64,000 bases of DNA from the NCBI GenBank assembly GCA_020740775.1, contig JAHEWK010000001.1, positions 7,192,001-7,256,000 of the forward strand. Direction: 5' to 3'. The DNA is from Ilyonectria destructans (taxonomy: Eukaryota; Ascomycota; Sordariomycetes; Hypocreales; Nectriaceae). Under the pieces are notes generated by a model. It worked only from the letters and a program-made list of their open reading frames with translations, was not told where the DNA came from and did no database searches. Positions 1 to 11,068 of this stretch are shown here, one piece after another; within the stretch, counting starts at the first letter, position 1, and the number at the start of each line of letters is the position of its first letter. A program made the position numbers and the translations under genes.

Positions 1-2430
1 GTCGAGTTGAGGGTGGCAGTGAGCTTGTGTTGACGACGAGATGAGGGTCCAACAGGACAGCCATCGGATAAGCGATCCAGTGATGAAGTGCTTGTGACCT
101 CCCGGCTGAGTAAGGACTCAACCCGGCCATGTAGGAATTAGGTAATCCGGGCAACAGGTAACAAACAGTGCTTCTCGTGTTCGGAGCTTATCACATTCTA
201 CGCTAACGATGTCTAGAGAGTGTAAGAGCTGTCCAGTGGGAGAAGAATGTCATCATCCACCACGCCTGGCTCAAAAGAGAGCAAATTTTAGTAGTGCTTA
301 CACTCTTCTAAACCTGCCATAATGCGGCGTTCAATTCATCTTTGCATCGGTAGTATCGCCAGCACGACCGGGAGTAAAAATGTCTTGGTAGTTGCTGGCA
401 TTCCGTAGCAAGCGGTTAATGGAGCCGCAAAGATCGTTCACTTTCTTTCCAGTTCCGGGAGTCAGCCGTCAAGGTTGGTCTTCTCGACATGGTAATTAGA
501 TTAGTGACCGCTATGTTGTCCACCCCTCCCTCTCCGACCGTGAGTTCAGTCTTCTCTTGAATAGGTCTTGTTTTGGTATTACCCCATAAGAGAAATGCAC
601 GTCCTAGTTGAATCTACACTTCACGGACCGTTGCTTCCATTGGGGCGTGCAACCTTCAAGACGTTGTGATCCTGGGACTTGTAATTCATCTCTGAGTAGC
701 CGAGGGACGTACCAGACGTTCGTCGAAAAATGTTGTTCAGGGGCTCCATCCTTCTACTGTCGTAAGACGGCACCTTTGTACTGGTCTCCTATAACTCTCG
801 CTAAAGCAGTCATGCATGAACGACCTGGAAAGCCCACGCTATCCGCGTGAGTGTTGGAGGGTAGAATTCATCGTCGTGTAGATTTAGGGGTTGTTGGGAC
901 CTTTGGGATCATATCGATCGGGTAGGAGTCAATGTACCGTTGCGTTTCCCTTTCTGTCCCTTGTCATTGTGATCAGTGTGGTTAGGTTGCGCGCCGCTCA
1001 CCCTCGGTTGGCGGGCCGTAACAGCGTACCTCTCGTACAAACCACTCCAGCGAAGTGTCAGTGTCGCGCCTTGAAGCAAGAAGTTCATCCTCTGGAATCA
1101 AATTCGTCCCATCTGCAGAGTGTAAAGCAGGGATAGACCGAGCCTTCCGCAGGCGACATTTGACGCATTTGTATGATTGGTGCCATAGAGGTTCTATAAG
1201 TGCTACGTAGAAACCGCGGGGTATCATGTTCGACATGGATGCCAGGGCAGACCGTTCTAGAACTGGATCCATTGGGTAAGTAAGTACTTAATCGGTGGAC
1301 AAAAGTTCCGAGACTAAGGAAAACACCCCCACTTTACCAGTCACCCCTTTAAGATCACTTCCACGTTCCTTGCCCAATTGGAAATTGATTAATTGTATTT
1401 CAAATAATTTGAAATGCCTCATGAACAACAATCACTTTTGTCCAATTGAAAACTTTCGTTTGCCATTCTTAAGCGCTCGTATCGTTCTTTTAGCATCGAC
1501 GAGACCCCTGTGGGGCGAAATCGGCAACCGTGCCGGAACTTCCGCCCCCCCCCCTGTAGTGTTGGTTATGGGCCCATTGGAACGATAAGGGGCCGCTGAT
1601 GGATTTTCATCTTGCTGTCTGTGGCGATTGAAGAATGCATGCTAGACTATTGCGTTGTTTCTGACGAGTAACTGCGGCGTAGTTTGGTTACTCAATTCAA
1701 CCTACCTCGCCAGCAAAAGATCCCTCAATTCGGCGACCTTTTGGCCACGCGCCACTCCTCGATAAGATGCCCATGATAGTGATGGACGTGATTTCCCCAG
1801 CTAGTTAATGCATGATTCGTGAAGCTTGGACGTATAGATAAGAGAATTTCCTCTACATCTGGATAAGGGGGTAGTGGCAAACCTTCGTGCTGAGAATGGT
1901 GTCAACGGCGAGGATAATGGTGAAGTCGTGGAGCTAGAGCCAAACCGGCAGGAGACCCGGCCTTCTGTCCACGCTATACGTCTAGACCACTCAATCTACG
2001 TGCGTGGTCCCCAGTAAATAGACCCGGTATTGTGTGTAACAAAAGGTCCCGGCACCACTCGTGTGTTATATGATGGCTCTCCGAAGGCACCATATCTACA
2101 TATAGCATCTGGATGTTTCATGGACCCAATCAGGGCCCACCATGGCCGCAAGACCCTACCATCGGATAAATCGGGTTCTTGGGACAAAAGGACACAGGCC
2201 TAAGGACTGAAACAGGCAATTCCTACCAATATTTACAAAAGATCCTGCCAAACGGGACATGGTCGAGTTATCTAGACGATACCACGGACGGAAGGTTGAT
2301 CTTTGTACGCAAATAATGGAAAATGCCATGTCTACATTCTATCGCGTCACGGACGACTAAATCTAGATGAGGCATAAGTACTAGTTCATGGAGTGGTAGC
2401 TCTAGGTTAGAGTTTCTTATAAGAGGTGTC
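1..2430. other. stretch without recognisable gene
   Basis: About 2.4 kb of mixed base composition with only short open frames (under 105 codons) on both strands, none showing a domain or motif I recognise and none with consistent splice signals joining them. It is not visibly A+T-rich like the RIP-degraded tracts further right. I see no repeat, RNA gene or transposon end. It may be ancient decayed sequence or the distal upstream region of the OPT transporter. Confidence 0.5.
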
Positions 2431-2505
2431 CTACCGCTGTAGTAGTCTCACGAAAGCTGTTGATGCGCTCGAAGACATCGTCCTACCACCCTTCAACCAC
2501 ACGAC

Positions 2506-5292
2506 ATGCCATCCAACATCTCTCCGGTCGTCGAGGACCTCGGCCCTGCAGAGAGCAAGGACTCCTCGGTCCCCAGCCAGCATGACCTCAACGAGAAGCA
2601 CGCCGTCGGTGTAGAGGCTGCACCGGTTTACGGCGATAAGGAGGGAGGAATTGATTCCAAAATCAGCCCTGGCTCTACCGACCATGAGGACGACCACAAC
2701 AGCGACGACGTCATCATCATCACCGGTGCCGATGCAGCCACTCATCTTCTGCCACTTCGAGATGATGGAGACCCGGCTTTGACCTTCCGCAGTCTCGTGC
2801 TGGCCAGTTTGCTCTCATGTTTCCAGTCTGTCATGTACCAGATTTATCAGGTAAGTGGGAACATGTCGTTTGCTCTTCTATATTGAACGTCTTCTAACAT
2901 ACATCTTCATACAGTTTAAACCAACCGCTATTACGATCCAAGGAACCTTCATCGTCCTCATCGCCTACTTTGTCGGCAACGGATGGGCCGCCTTCCTCCC
3001 GCGCGGCGATAAGTTCGAAGCTCGATGGAGGGCCAAAGGAGGACAGGGCAAGCTTCCCGCATGGATCTCAGCTTTCAAGTTCATCAACCCCGGGCCGTGG
3101 TCTCTGAAGGAGCACGCCATCTGCTCCATCACCGCCACATCGGCTTCCAATGCCGCCGCCAGCATCCAGGTTTTCTCTGCCCAGGACCTCTTCTACGACA
3201 TGCCGCTCAAGCCAGTCACCGTCATCCTGACCGTCATCTCCATTGGTCTGTTTGGCTACGGAATCTGCGGCATCATGCGTCCGATTTGCGTCTGGCACGT
3301 CGATGCCGTCTACTGGAGCACGCTGCCTACAGTCAAGACTCTCCAGGGTCTGCACTGGCAGACCGTGAAGGACTCCAAGCCCCTCCGGTACTTCTGGTAT
3401 AGCTTCACGGGCATGTTTTTCTACGAGTTCTTTCCCGCCTACATGTTTCCGTGGCTCAACTCCGTCTCAATCCCTGTATGCATCGCCCCGCGACTCTGAA
3501 ACCACATGTTGAGCGAGTTGACTAACGTGAGAGATAGTGTCTGGCTGCGATGAAAGCAACTGGTAGCAAGGCGGCTACGCTCACTAAGGTCTTTGGTGGA
3601 GCCACCAATAATGAGGGAATGGGTCTTTTCACTCTGTCGTTTGACTGGCAATATGTAAGCGCATGTTCATCTGTGGGACTAAAGCAACAGAACTGACCAA
3701 GTCGATGTCAATCCAGATCACCTCCTTCCAAACATCGCTGCCTCTCAAGTTCCAGCTCCATCAGGGCATCGGTTTTGCCGTTTGCATCATTGCAATGGCA
3801 GGTGTTTACTGGGGCAACGCCTGGGACGCTAAGGAACTCCCATTTATGTCGACCAGGCTCCGAATGGACAACGGCACAACGTATCCCATCGACCAGGTCT
3901 TTATCGGCGGCGTGCTCAATGAAGACGCCTTGGCCGAGTACGGCTTGCCCAGACTGACTGGAACGTTTGCGTTTGCTCTGTTCATGGCCAATGCTGCTGT
4001 ACGTCCTCATCTCCATACCGGCCTCCTTTTGTCGAATGCTAAATGTCTTCTAGATTGGCGCCTTGATTGTCCACGTCATCCTCTTCTGGGGAAAGGACAT
4101 CATCAACGCATACAAGAGCGCGAAGACTGATCGATTTGAGGATCCGCATCACGCCCATATGACCAAGAACTACAAGGAAGCGCCTTGGTGGTGGTACATT
4201 GGCGTGCTTGTCCTCAGCTTCGTCCTCGGTCTTATTGTAGTGCTTACTCAGAACATTACCCTGCCGGTATGGGCCTATATCGTGTCACTGGTGCTGGGTA
4301 TTATAATTGCGCCCTTCGTGAGTTGCCCCAGATCATCAACTTACAAAGTGACTTGCTAACATTACGGCTTAGAGTACCATCCTCTATTCTCGCTGGGGTA
4401 ACGGTATTGCCACCAACAACTTGTCCAAGATGTTGGCGGGTCTTATGCTTCCTGGTCGCCCCGTTGGCAACATGTACTTTGCCGCTTGGTCGCACAATGT
4501 AATCCTTAACGCGGTCAACCTGTGCAATGACCTCAAGATGGGCGAATATCGTGAGTACCTTTTTGTCGTCTTTCGTACCATCTCCGAGAGCTAACTCATT
4601 ACTCCAGTCAAAATCCCCCCTCGTGTTATGTTCCTCACTCAAATTTACGGCACCATCCTGGGCGGCTTCATCAACTACGCCGTTATGATCTCCATTGTCA
4701 GCAACAACCGAGCCCTGCTCGCCGATGGTGATGGCAACTCTTCCTGGAGCGGTGCCACCTTGCAATCGTACAACACGAATGCGACTTCTTGGGCATTAGC
4801 CTCTTATCTTTACAAGGTTGGCGGTCGATATCAAATGGTGCCAGTTGGCTTGGCGGTTGGTGCCGGCCTGGTCGTTGTTCATCGCATCTTTGTGAAGGTG
4901 AGTGCAACCTACCTCGATGTTTCTATATCCAAGCTGACTTTGTGTGCGCTTAGTTTGTCCCGAAGATCGGAAACTTCTCGACCTGGGAAATAAACATGCC
5001 TCAGCTGATCCAATTCTGCGGTTACATCCCCTACAACGCCAGCCAGACTTGCGTTCTTTTCAGCCAGGTCATTGCTGGATTCTTCGTCCAGTTCTACCTT
5101 CGAAATTACCGCCCACGCATTTTCAAGGACTACTCGTACTTGATCACCGGTGCTTTTGATGGTGCCAGTCTCTCGGCTCTGTTTATCCTCTCGTTTGCCG
5201 TTTTCGGTGCGGGTGGTCCTTCAGTTCCTTTCCCATCGTGGTGGGGAAACAACGTCAATGGAAACTACGACCTTTGCCCTGTGCCCGAATAG
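2506..5292 (+). CDS. OPT family oligopeptide transporter
   Basis: Eight exons can be joined in frame: 2506-2850, 2915-3475, 3538-3654, 3717-3998, 4054-4317, 4373-4550, 4608-4897 and 4954-5292, giving 791 residues, the usual length for a fungal OPT protein. The family is a proton-coupled plasma-membrane importer of small peptides or peptide-like compounds. The N-terminal 85 residues are acidic and probably cytosolic. Many hydrophobic segments follow, with family-like stretches such as NNEGMGLFTLSFDWQY across the third intron, PLKFQLHQGIGF after it, and the C-terminal GGPSVPFPSWWG. All introns have GT-AG ends and several show CTAAC-like branch points. The start at 2506 is the first ATG in the long N-terminal frame. 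No neighbour suggests a specific substrate. Family assignment is firm; the transported substrate is unknown. Confidence 0.95.
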
Positions 5293-6620
5293 TCCAGCAG
5301 CAAAGCTGAGCGACATCACCTTGTACCTGATTCAGCGCACAGGTTGCGAGTTCTCTATTTACAACAATTACTCAGTATTTAGTTGAGAACGAGAGCCGTA
5401 ATTCTTACAAAGATGGTGTCTTTCTGTAACTTGTTTGTAGTTCTTGAATGCGATGATGTTTACTTATACATAATGCTTCTATTAAAGCAAATTGAGTCCG
5501 TTTCACTACCTTCAGCTAATCAATATATGAACTTTTAAGATGTTAGCTCGATGTCTAGAGTAGGTCAGTTCTCACCCAGAAGGCAGTCAAGTATTGTGTT
5601 TGCTTATGTCGAATATATTCCAAGGCTAACATACAATCAATGACTCAGGGAAAACCACAAGGAAGATCGATATCGAGACCTTGAGGCCCAACGAAAGGAA
5701 CATAATGATGTTCTAAGCTAACAGCAAAGAAGTCATTCCCTGAAGCCCAACAAAGAGCCTGCCGCGCCGTAAGACTAATTCTCGCAATGGATTAGGGAGC
5801 ATGGCCAGATAGTGACGATGTGGTCCAATTTACAGGCATCAGAAGCTTCCAGGATGAGGATATTGATGATATCGAAATCGAGGGAGTTGATGGCTTTGAT
5901 CCTGAGATTATTTCTGACTTGGAAACACCACCAGGGATGACTTCCTCGCCGCCTTTAGCTGCCTCTGATCCAGTTAATGATGTAGTTGAAGATAACTTCA
6001 CAACAACACCCCCACCGCCGACGATATCAAGGTAAAGTGGTTATCAAAGGGTCATGAATATCAAATATCAGTCGCGAAGCCAGCGGGTAACTAGATCGAT
6101 GAGGAGAAATAATATATAGAAGCGCATCTAGCCAGCAACCAGAGGCAAGCCTCCTAGGGTAGGAGCTTAATCGAGCCCAGAAATGTGATTTCCACTATTT
6201 TCATCAATACATTCATTTTTCGGCTATCCGATAGCTTCAAACTGTAACTATTTGCAGCTTTTTTATTGAACCAAAACTCTGTCGGAAAGTCCAAAGATCA
6301 CTCCTGTAAAATGACGATGACCTCGGATGGCCTCGAACAGCCGAGACGCTCCGGATCTAGCTATTGACCTGAATGTAGTAAAGCAGGGCCTACGAGGCCA
6401 GTGATGGACAACGGATTTTGTGTCCAACCTCAGGGAGGTTAGTGTGCATAACATGCCCCACACCAACGGGTAGTGATAGATCGTGCAATTGCATAATTCA
6501 ACATACAGTTTCAGTAATGTATCAAGAAGCGACAAAGACCTACATAAATAAGAAAGTGGAAAGAATTCGTTCCAATATGGTCTGGCATGGGTTGTTTCAT
6601 TTCTAGGACAAAACCTTGAA
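5293..6620. other. intergenic stretch, possible old repeat
   Basis: This A+T-leaning stretch downstream of the OPT gene has no convincing gene. A short acidic open frame at 5820-6035 (71 codons, starting MVQFTGIRSFQDED) has no recognised domain and no clear splice partners. The context is compatible with a decayed repeat, but I find no terminal repeats. Confidence 0.35.
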
Positions 6621-6631
6621 TCCGTGTCATC

Positions 6632-7140
6632 TCAGATGGCAAGAATTCCATCCCAGTCCTGCGACTCTTCGTCGCCCGGTTTAGACCCTCGGCTCAATGT
6701 CTCTTTCTTAGGTTCACCATTGCTGGTAGCGCCGGTGCCCTCGCTTTTTGTTTGCTGCTTATTGAATATATGCTTAACGAACTCTAAAATGTAGTCCAAG
6801 TAAGGGGCAGAGAACGTCAAGGGTATGAAGATGAAAATTGAGACACCAACTAGGTGGTTTCAAATAGTGAAAATGCGAATCGTGCCCCTGATATAGATTT
6901 GACATATGTAACTTGCGGATGACGGCAAAGGCCCACCCTGGAGCTTCTTGAAATGAGGCTATATCCAAAGCGAAAAGAGATGAGAGAAATAAGGGCGAAG
7001 ACTACACCTAGTATTTTAGTGTATTGAATTTGAACGTTAGTGAAGTCAGTGCAACGAACAAATATTACGCTGGGTAGCAGTTGGCGTTGAGGGACGGAGA
7101 TGAGAGAACTAATGGACCCTGCTACAATTCCGTACTGAAA
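6632..7140 (-). pseudogene. possible small membrane protein gene or remnant
   Basis: On the minus strand a 3' segment (6632 to about 6835) ends in a hydrophilic tail rich in Lys, Glu and Ser (ending DWDGILAI) that follows a hydrophobic stretch reading FIFIPLTFSAPYLDYILEFV. Upstream, about 6880-7140 holds another open hydrophobic segment (KILGVVFALISLISFRFGYS), but in a different frame and separated by stop codons. The pattern fits a small multi-exon integral membrane protein whose introns I could not place, or a frameshifted remnant. No family is recognised. Confidence 0.25.
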
Positions 7141-7527
7141 TAATGTCAGGGTTAAATATTTTGTCTTCTAGGAGGGTAGCAGCCTTTTGCCAGAATTTGT
7201 ATAGCACAAGTCTAAGCATGTAAATCTGCAGCCGCGGTCAAATGAGAAAGAGTGCTGAGAGCTTGTCTGATAATGGTCTCTTATCAAGTACTGTATGAAG
7301 TAATTACGGTAGCTAGGATAACGATTGTGGAGTAATTATCCGGAGTATGACTCATCCGGCGGCCGCCCCTCTCGGCCTCTCGTGCCTTTTGTTACTCAAG
7401 GCATCCCCGCAATATTCGTTCTCACGCACTCTGTAGGCAGACTCTTCGAGCAGAGCACCAAGTTGTCTAGGTCCGCACACAAACCCCGAAGTCACCATCT
7501 CTGCTGCTTCTACTTTGCGCAGTCGCT

Positions 7528-8292
7528 ATGGCTCATGAGCCAGTAATTCTTGGTGGACATGAACGAGCGTCTGCAACTCGGCCGGCACCGTTGGCAATCT
7601 TCCCACACGAGCCTTTACACCCTGGAGTTGTGTCATCCATCGACAAAGATCGTGTCGGCGGGTTTTACGGTCCTTTCAACGGTCAGCTGCTTGCCACCCA
7701 GGCCGCGACCTTCATCAGCTCAAATTCGGACGCGAACGAAGAGCTTCTGGCACAAGTTTTACACAGATTCTTAGCTCTAGCCTGGGAGGATTGCACAGCC
7801 GGTGCCTCGACCACGAACTCCATGGTTCAAGAAGCACACTCCTGCTGGCTGTGCATCCGTATGACACTACCGACAGACCTCTGGGTTGTGCCGCGATGGC
7901 ATACAGACGGTTGTATGTTTGACTGCACTTGCTCTGAGCCTAAGATTCCTCATTCGAAATATGCCTTTACGATTCTCGGCCCATCTACCAGGGTTATGGC
8001 AACAAACCCGGCCGTCAGCGCAGTATTGGAGACGCTATCAGAGACTGGGCAGCCTTGGAACCAGAACGACCCTGACCCCGAGCTTGCGAAGAAACTCGCA
8101 GAGTATCCGGAGGCTGCAGTCGAGCTCGGGCAAGTTATTCGGTTCAGCTGGGGCCAACGCGACTCACCCGTGCATTCCGAGCCAGATTCAACTGGCCTGC
8201 ATCGTGTTTTCGTAAGCCTTCTTTTTGGAAGTGAGGAGGAGATACGGGACATGTGCGAGATCAGAGACGAGGAATATGGCTCTTGGAATTAA
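7528..8292 (+). CDS. hypothetical protein with HxD...H dioxygenase-like pattern
   Basis: Single-exon frame of 254 codons starting at the first ATG, with no signal peptide or membrane segment. Seen in the sequence: RWHTDG at residues 123-128, a predicted core strand YAFTILGPSTRV (145-156), GQVIRFSWG (201-209), then DSPVHSEPD (212-220) and HRVFVSLLFG (225-234). The order His125-x-Asp127, His216 and Arg226 resembles the facial triad and 2-oxoglutarate-binding Arg of Fe(II)/2OG-dependent oxygenases. That reading is inference from motif spacing, not a firm family match. It has no operon-like partner: the OPT gene lies more than 2 kb upstream and the glycosidase downstream is convergent. I am confident it is a real gene because a long frame with patterned hydrophobicity is maintained, but its function is open. 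Confidence 0.65.
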   Translation: MAHEPVILGGHERASATRPAPLAIFPHEPLHPGVVSSIDKDRVGGFYGPFNGQLLATQAATFISSNSDANEELLAQVLHRFLALAWEDCTAGASTTNSMVQEAHSCWLCIRMTLPTDLWVVPRWHTDGCMFDCTCSEPKIPHSKYAFTILGPSTRVMATNPAVSAVLETLSETGQPWNQNDPDPELAKKLAEYPEAAVELGQVIRFSWGQRDSPVHSEPDSTGLHRVFVSLLFGSEEEIRDMCEIRDEEYGSWN

Positions 8293-8644
8293 GTTACTAC
8301 CAGTATAGAGAAAACAGCGGGTAATGTACGACCGGGAGTGGAACCTTCACACAAGCGTTCTCCTTTTAAAAAAACCCGTAAAATAGCCTGGCAATTTGGC
8401 AACATCAGACTGCGTGATTGTTACATCTTGTAATGGGGGCGCCAGCTCTGTGCAATAAGCCTGGAGGGGCTAGCCCTAGGAGCACAACCAGTATGTAATA
8501 CTAGGGTCTCTCCTCCTTTTCTATATAGGTCCAGCCTAGAGGCTAGAGACTAAAGCTAGTTAAGCTTTAGTCTATATATTAATTAATTGCTACCTTACTC
8601 TTACCTAGCTACTTTATCTATCTGCACAAATATCAAGATGTTAC
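8293..8644. other. A+T-rich intergenic stretch between convergent genes
   Basis: This stretch separates the 3' ends of the orphan gene and the glycosidase. The part from about 8500 to 8640 is rich in CTAG and TTAA words (for example an interrupted palindrome around CTAAAGCTAGTTAAGCTTTAG), as in short RIP-altered remnants. No gene is seen. Confidence 0.4.
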
Positions 8645-10348
8645 TCAAACGTAGTAGGCGACCACCTCAGTAATATAGGTCTTGATACCCCCCGAGACTC
8701 GGATGGGGAAACCGCCGTAGTCAGGGTTCTCAGAGGGCATAATAGCCAACCCTCCACCCAGTCGCTCGTCACCGTTCAAGTTGCGGAGACTAACCAGGCT
8801 TCCGTCATCGGCGACCTTCTTCTCGTAGAATTCTTCAATGCCGGTGAAGACGGAGTTGGGGTCGGTGCTCTCAAACGTGACCTGGAAACCGCAGCCGATG
8901 AGCAGGAACCTGCTGTTCCCCTGGTGGATGACCATTCCGTATCCGGGGCCGGGTTTTCCAAATACAAATGATCGGGTAACGGTAACCTCGTATCCGGCAA
9001 TGACTTTTGTCCACTTAGGCACGCCCCGGAGGCTACTCTCCTCCTTCCACTCGTCAAAGAAGAAGCCGAACATCTCGTCGGGCCTCTCAGCCTGGCCCTC
9101 CAGGATGTACTTGGATACATTGCTGAGGACTTTGTAAGGATTTGTATAAGCACTATCGCACAGATCGACCGAGTCAATACCGAAGGGTGCGGCACCAATG
9201 GCGGCATGGGTACCGTATGCGAGGAATGATCGGCGGGCGCCCCTGGCGTCGTGACGCTGTTCGGGGATGAATAGCGGCTGGTTCTTGTATCGGTATTGCT
9301 CGCACGTCCAAGGGTAGTCCTGGAGGTATACATCAGGGGAGATGAAGTCTAGAGAAGAAGCAAAGTAGTTCCAGATATCCAGAGTATGCGCGCATGGGCC
9401 GCCGGAGGGATAAGTGCCGGCCTTGGTGCCGCCGCCAACCAAGGCCGGAAGGCCGGTCTCCCTGGGAACGTCGGCGACGTCGAGGTATTCGGGGGCTTCG
9501 ACGTTCAACCACACGTTGCTATACAGCGGGACGGGGTACTCCTTCTTGCCTGCCTCAGCGACCTTGCCAAGGTAGTTGGCGTATCCGTAAGCCATGAACA
9601 TCTCGTCGGCGGGCACACCAAGGCCGAACAGGTCCTCCCACGACAAGTCGTCGGTTGCCTGGATGCGCTCGTTGAAGTCGGGCCATCGTTTGGTGAGCAG
9701 AGGGTGTTTGACGGAGTCCTTTCTCAGGTGCGTCAAGAAGTCGGCGGGCACCGGACGCTTCCAGGCCTCGAGGGCCACGGGGCTGCGATCGCGGGAATCG
9801 CCCAGCAGGCCGCACTCGTTCTCTACCTGAGCCATGAGCACAGTGTTCTCAACGCCATCCATCTCCCTCACGTGCCTCATCATGGCTGCAAAGGCCTTGG
9901 CATCTGCCTCCCAGGAGGCCGGGCTGAAGGGAGACAGGACCTCGACCGTCTTGAAACGGCGATTCTCGTCGGTGACGAGGCATCGAGGGAAGCGCTTGAT
10001 GTCCTTCTTGACCCAGGCTGGAACGTGCGAGCTGGTTCCATTCTTGTAGCTCCCGAACCAGAGCAGGACGAGCTGCATGCCGTGCTTGCGAGCGTCCTCG
10101 AGCCCCTGGTCGAGCGTGGTGAAGTCAAACCTGCCCTCTTCGGGCTCAAGCATCTCCCACGTCACGGCTCCGATGACGGTGTTGAAGTTCATGGCCTTGA
10201 GCTTGCCCCAGATGGGGGCCATGTGCTCCCGGGAACTGAAGGAAGAATTGTGCAGTTCCGCGGGGAGCATGAGGAACGGCTGGCCCTTGAGGATGAGCTG
10301 CGAAGAGTTCTTGGTCGGGCGAAGGTGGGGGATGTCGGTCTGTGTCAT
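8645..10348 (-). CDS. GH35-like glycosidase (DUF5597-type beta-galactosidase)
   Basis: Intronless frame of 567 codons. It matches the family of GH35-like (GanA-type) beta-galactosidases with a C-terminal DUF5597 domain: a TIM barrel over roughly residues 20-400 and a beta-rich C-terminus over roughly 400-567. AQVENECG at 173-180 supplies the putative acid/base Glu178, and FIPEQR at 360-365 supplies the putative nucleophile Glu363. The N-terminus MTQTDIPHLRPTK has no signal peptide, so the enzyme should be intracellular and act on an imported oligosaccharide or galactoside. It is transcribed divergently from an MFS sugar permease about 720 bp away, with a Zn2Cys6 regulator beyond, a typical import-hydrolyse-regulate arrangement. 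The exact sugar is not readable from sequence. Confidence 0.9.
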   Translation of the reverse strand: MTQTDIPHLRPTKNSSQLILKGQPFLMLPAELHNSSFSSREHMAPIWGKLKAMNFNTVIGAVTWEMLEPEEGRFDFTTLDQGLEDARKHGMQLVLLWFGSYKNGTSSHVPAWVKKDIKRFPRCLVTDENRRFKTVEVLSPFSPASWEADAKAFAAMMRHVREMDGVENTVLMAQVENECGLLGDSRDRSPVALEAWKRPVPADFLTHLRKDSVKHPLLTKRWPDFNERIQATDDLSWEDLFGLGVPADEMFMAYGYANYLGKVAEAGKKEYPVPLYSNVWLNVEAPEYLDVADVPRETGLPALVGGGTKAGTYPSGGPCAHTLDIWNYFASSLDFISPDVYLQDYPWTCEQYRYKNQPLFIPEQRHDARGARRSFLAYGTHAAIGAAPFGIDSVDLCDSAYTNPYKVLSNVSKYILEGQAERPDEMFGFFFDEWKEESSLRGVPKWTKVIAGYEVTVTRSFVFGKPGPGYGMVIHQGNSRFLLIGCGFQVTFESTDPNSVFTGIEEFYEKKVADDGSLVSLRNLNGDERLGGGLAIMPSENPDYGGFPIRVSGGIKTYITEVVAYYV

Positions 10349-11068
10349 GATGGGCTAGATTTTGGGTCTGACAACCGATAGACAAGATGGGTGGCCCTGG
10401 CAAAAAGAAAACACAAAAAAAAGGGGGATGTTTGAGTCATGAGTGAAGGTTTTACAATGGGATACGAAGCTTGCAGGAGTTCTTATAGACGGGAATGAAT
10501 ACATACTCATGGAGAACAATGGAGAGTCAGCATGAGCAGACGTTCGGTCTATGGAGGGGGTCGTTCGATTCCAGCCAATCCCATAGACGACGGATATAAT
10601 GTGGGAAATGGCCCACGGGGATTTCTCCATAATTCTCCCCCCTCTCGTCCCATAGTCGCTCTATCCTAACCACTTGGGTCTTAGGAGGTTTAGCCACAAT
10701 TAAGCTGCGTATCTTGATTCGCTAGGTAACTTAGCTAAGGTAATATTTAGCCCCCGGGTGCGCCCCTACCTATTCCCCATGGGGTATTTTGACAGTCACG
10801 CGAAGCTCTCCCTGGTTGATCCTGGGGAAAGGAACCTCCCCGGCCCGCCAATGCCTGAATCATGGGGCAATGCAACCAGAAATCGCCGCGGAGCTTCTCG
10901 TTGCGTGAGGATACTGACACGATGCGAACATATAAGTCCCGGGCGACTGCATCTCGTCCAAAACATTGACACACTCTTCACCTCTATTCCTCCCCACCTC
11001 AGTTCAATCGAACCGCGACAATCTCAATCACAAGGAGATATATGGGGAGAAAAACAGCTTCTTTAGTC
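10349..11068. promoter_or_regulatory. divergent promoter with candidate CreA-type sites
   Basis: This 720-bp region lies between the glycosidase (minus) and the sugar permease (plus). Three matches to the fungal carbon-repressor consensus SYGGRG can be seen: 10752-10757 (CCCCGG, reverse strand), 10822-10827 (CTGGGG) and 10838-10843 (CCCCGG, reverse strand). A perfect CCCCATGGGG palindrome sits near 10776-10785. The short consensus occurs often by chance, so glucose repression is only a reasonable guess for a sugar-use locus. Confidence 0.3.

Noticed and set aside
9386..10381. 331-codon plus-strand open frame
   Set aside because: It is exactly antisense to the GH35-like gene, whose protein has clear catalytic motifs. 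The plus frame has no motif and typical mirror-strand Gly/Leu/Arg/Val composition.
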